Source: Streptosporangiaceae bacterium (GTDB lineage Bacteria > Actinomycetota > Actinomycetes > Streptosporangiales > Streptosporangiaceae). Taken from it: a DNA stretch of 7,555 nucleotides. This document shows, piece after piece, positions 6,337-7,555 of this stretch. Below the pieces are notes generated by a model that had not been told where the DNA came from, ran no database searches, and was given only the letters and a program-made list of their open reading frames with translations. The position numbers were made by a program, and so were the translations under genes. Within the stretch, counting starts at the first letter, position 1. Each line of letters starts with the position of its first letter. The stretch spans positions 1 to 7,555 of the forward strand of contig JASHTT010000118.1 in NCBI GenBank assembly GCA_030040415.1, in the 5' to 3' direction.

Positions 6337-7555
6337 GAGCCGTTCCCAGCGCGCGCGGCTGGCAGCAACCTGACCGTGCCGGTGACGTGGTCGCCGAGGC
6401 TGCACCGGCCGGTGACCGTGACGACCTGCTCGCCGCCTTCGCCATCGGCGACGCGTCCGGAGAACGTCAGCACGTCACCGGCGTAGCAGGGCACGCCGAG
6501 CCGGATCGAGATACCGCGCACGATCGCCTCCGGCCCCGCCCAGTCGGTGACGTACCGCTGCACCAGGCCCGTCGTCGTGAGGATGTTCAGGAAGATGTCC
6601 CTGCTGCCGGTCGCGGCGGCGAAGTCGCGGTCGTGATGCACCGGGTAGAAGTCGCGGGTTGCCAGCGCCGTGGCGACGACGACAGTGGGCGTGACTTCGA
6701 TGGTCAGCTCCGGCAGCGTGCCGGGCACATCCCGGCGCCACACCGGCATGGTCAGCTCGCCGTCGATCCGCTCGAATCCGACGCGCACGGGCATGTCGAT
6801 CCCGACCTCGCCCGGGTCGATGCCGGTCAGCTCACCGAGCATGCGCACGCCCTCGGCCAGCTCGACCAGTGCGACCACGAACGGCGGCCTCCTGCCGGGC
6901 ACCGGCGGGTGGTGGTGCACCACGTAGCTGTAAACGCTGCCAGTGCCGGCCGCCACCTGGTAGTCGCCCGTCCAGAGCGCACCGCAATTGAGGCACGCGG
7001 GGCCCGGCGGATGGCGCAGGGCGCCGCACTTCCCGCAGCGCTGGATGCGCAGCTCGCGCTGTCGGGTGCCCGCCCAGAAGAACTCGGTGTCGGGGGAGAA
7101 CGGCGGCCGCATCGGGGCGCCCCGGTCGGTGTCGGCAGCCTGCGGTGTCCCGGCGGCGCCGGGCCGGAACTTCAGCACCCGCCAGTCCATCTCGGCGACC
7201 GGCTCGGCGCCGGAGTACCAGACGTTCCTGGTGGTCACGAACCATCCGTCGCCGAGCGCGGTGCGCTTCGGGCCGGCCACGCCGGCGAGTTCGGAGCGCA
7301 GGCTGAGCAGTTCGCCGTGCCGCAGGTACCGGTGATAGGTCTGGTCGCAGTTGGTGGCCACGACCGAGGTGAACCCAGCTTCGTCCAGCAACGCCATCAT
7401 CTGACCGAGCGGATCGGCCGGACCGTCGGCTGGCTCGCCGGCGGTCTCGGCAGGCAGGAGTCCGGGCATCGTCCACACCTGGACCATGGCGGGCGGCGCG
7501 ACCAGCTGCCCGTGCCCGGACCGGGCGGCGAACTCCGCGTCTGTATAGAGCGGGT
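6333..7555 (-). CDS. MaoC-like / DUF35 (zinc ribbon, OB-fold) / MaoC fusion, ChsH2-ChsH1-like enoyl-CoA hydratase (partial, N-terminus beyond right edge)
   Basis: The frame stays open to the right edge; the visible 406 residues begin PLYTDAEFAARSGHGQLVAPP, so the gene starts outside the window and the ATG at 7487 is internal. Residues 1-130 are the later part of an N-terminal MaoC/FAS1-dehydratase-like hot-dog domain, including VVATNCDQTYHRYLRHGE and LGDGWFVTTRNVWY. Residues about 155-272 are a DUF35 domain: a zinc ribbon, CX2CX10CX2C, with Cys173, 176, 187 and 190 (bases 7037-6984), then an OB-fold. Residues about 278-406 are a second MaoC domain with RDFYPVHHD, giving the catalytic Asp301 and His306. 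The N-terminal domain has NPLYTD-like sequence, with Tyr where the hydratase His would be. In sterol degraders ChsH2 (inactive MaoC plus DUF35) pairs with ChsH1 (active MaoC) to hydrate the enoyl-CoA, and DUF35 docks the aldolase Ltp2. This protein appears to join both subunits. Its stop overlaps the aldolase start, supporting joint function. The substrate is not known from the sequence. Confidence 0.88.
   Translation of the reverse strand, partial: PLYTDAEFAARSGHGQLVAPPAMVQVWTMPGLLPAETAGEPADGPADPLGQMMALLDEAGFTSVVATNCDQTYHRYLRHGELLSLRSELAGVAGPKRTALGDGWFVTTRNVWYSGAEPVAEMDWRVLKFRPGAAGTPQAADTDRGAPMRPPFSPDTEFFWAGTRQRELRIQRCGKCGALRHPPGPACLNCGALWTGDYQVAAGTGSVYSYVVHHHPPVPGRRPPFVVALVELAEGVRMLGELTGIDPGEVGIDMPVRVGFERIDGELTMPVWRRDVPGTLPELTIEVTPTVVVATALATRDFYPVHHDRDFAAATGSRDIFLNILTTTGLVQRYVTDWAGPEAIVRGISIRLGVPCYAGDVLTFSGRVADGEGGEQVVTVTGRCSLGDHVTGTVRLLPAARAGNGS

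Noticed and set aside
6337..6405. N-terminal extension of the aldolase to an ATG at 6405
   Set aside because: The added 23 residues are Arg/His-rich and lie inside the coding end of the upstream gene; the ATG at 6336 gives the family N-terminus and an ATGA coupled start.
7485..7487. ATG at 7487 as start of the MaoC/DUF35 protein
   Set aside because: The frame continues upstream with PLYTDAEFAARSGHGQLVAPP, which is conserved hot-dog domain sequence, so this Met is internal and the gene is cut by the window.

Overview
The window is GC-rich. All five recognisable genes lie on the minus strand, so transcription runs right to left. Codon positions are strongly GC-biased. The gene families (short-loop cytochrome bd, a CydABD order, an Ltp2/ChsH-type hydratase-aldolase pair, a secreted propeller protein) point to an actinomycete. 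I cannot name a genus from the sequence alone.

Right part (about 5176-7555): two overlapping genes (ATGA junction) that look like one catalytic unit. The upstream gene enters from beyond the right edge. It encodes a three-part protein: a MaoC-like hot-dog domain whose visible active-site His position is Tyr, a zinc-ribbon/OB-fold DUF35 domain, and a second MaoC hot-dog domain that keeps the Asp...His signature. The downstream gene encodes a 386-residue thiolase-fold protein of the lipid-transfer/Ltp2 aldolase type, with Gly at the thiolase nucleophile position. Together they resemble the ChsH1-ChsH2/Ltp2 complex of sterol side-chain degradation. That complex hydrates an enoyl-CoA and then cleaves it by retro-aldol reaction. 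Here the two hydratase subunits appear fused into one chain. The real substrate is not shown by this window.

Middle (3692-5098): a monocistronic-looking gene for an exported PQQ-type beta-propeller protein with four cysteines in its mature part. It is followed by a hairpin that may be a terminator.

Left part (1-3480): a cytochrome bd operon, cydA-cydB-cydD. CydA and CydB form the membrane quinol oxidase. CydD, cut by the left edge, is half of the CydDC ABC exporter needed for cytochrome bd assembly. cydB and cydD overlap by four bases. A near-perfect TACTAC/GTAGTA dyad with a third half-site sits 42-71 bases before the cydA start and is the strongest regulatory candidate. A 14-base unit repeated three times covers the cydA stop codon and the cydA-cydB gap.

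No RNA genes, insertion sequences, CRISPR arrays or phage genes were seen. The most notable points are the hydratase/DUF35/hydratase fusion next to the Cys-less Ltp2-type aldolase, and the cyd operator. Neither is clearly an entirely new system.
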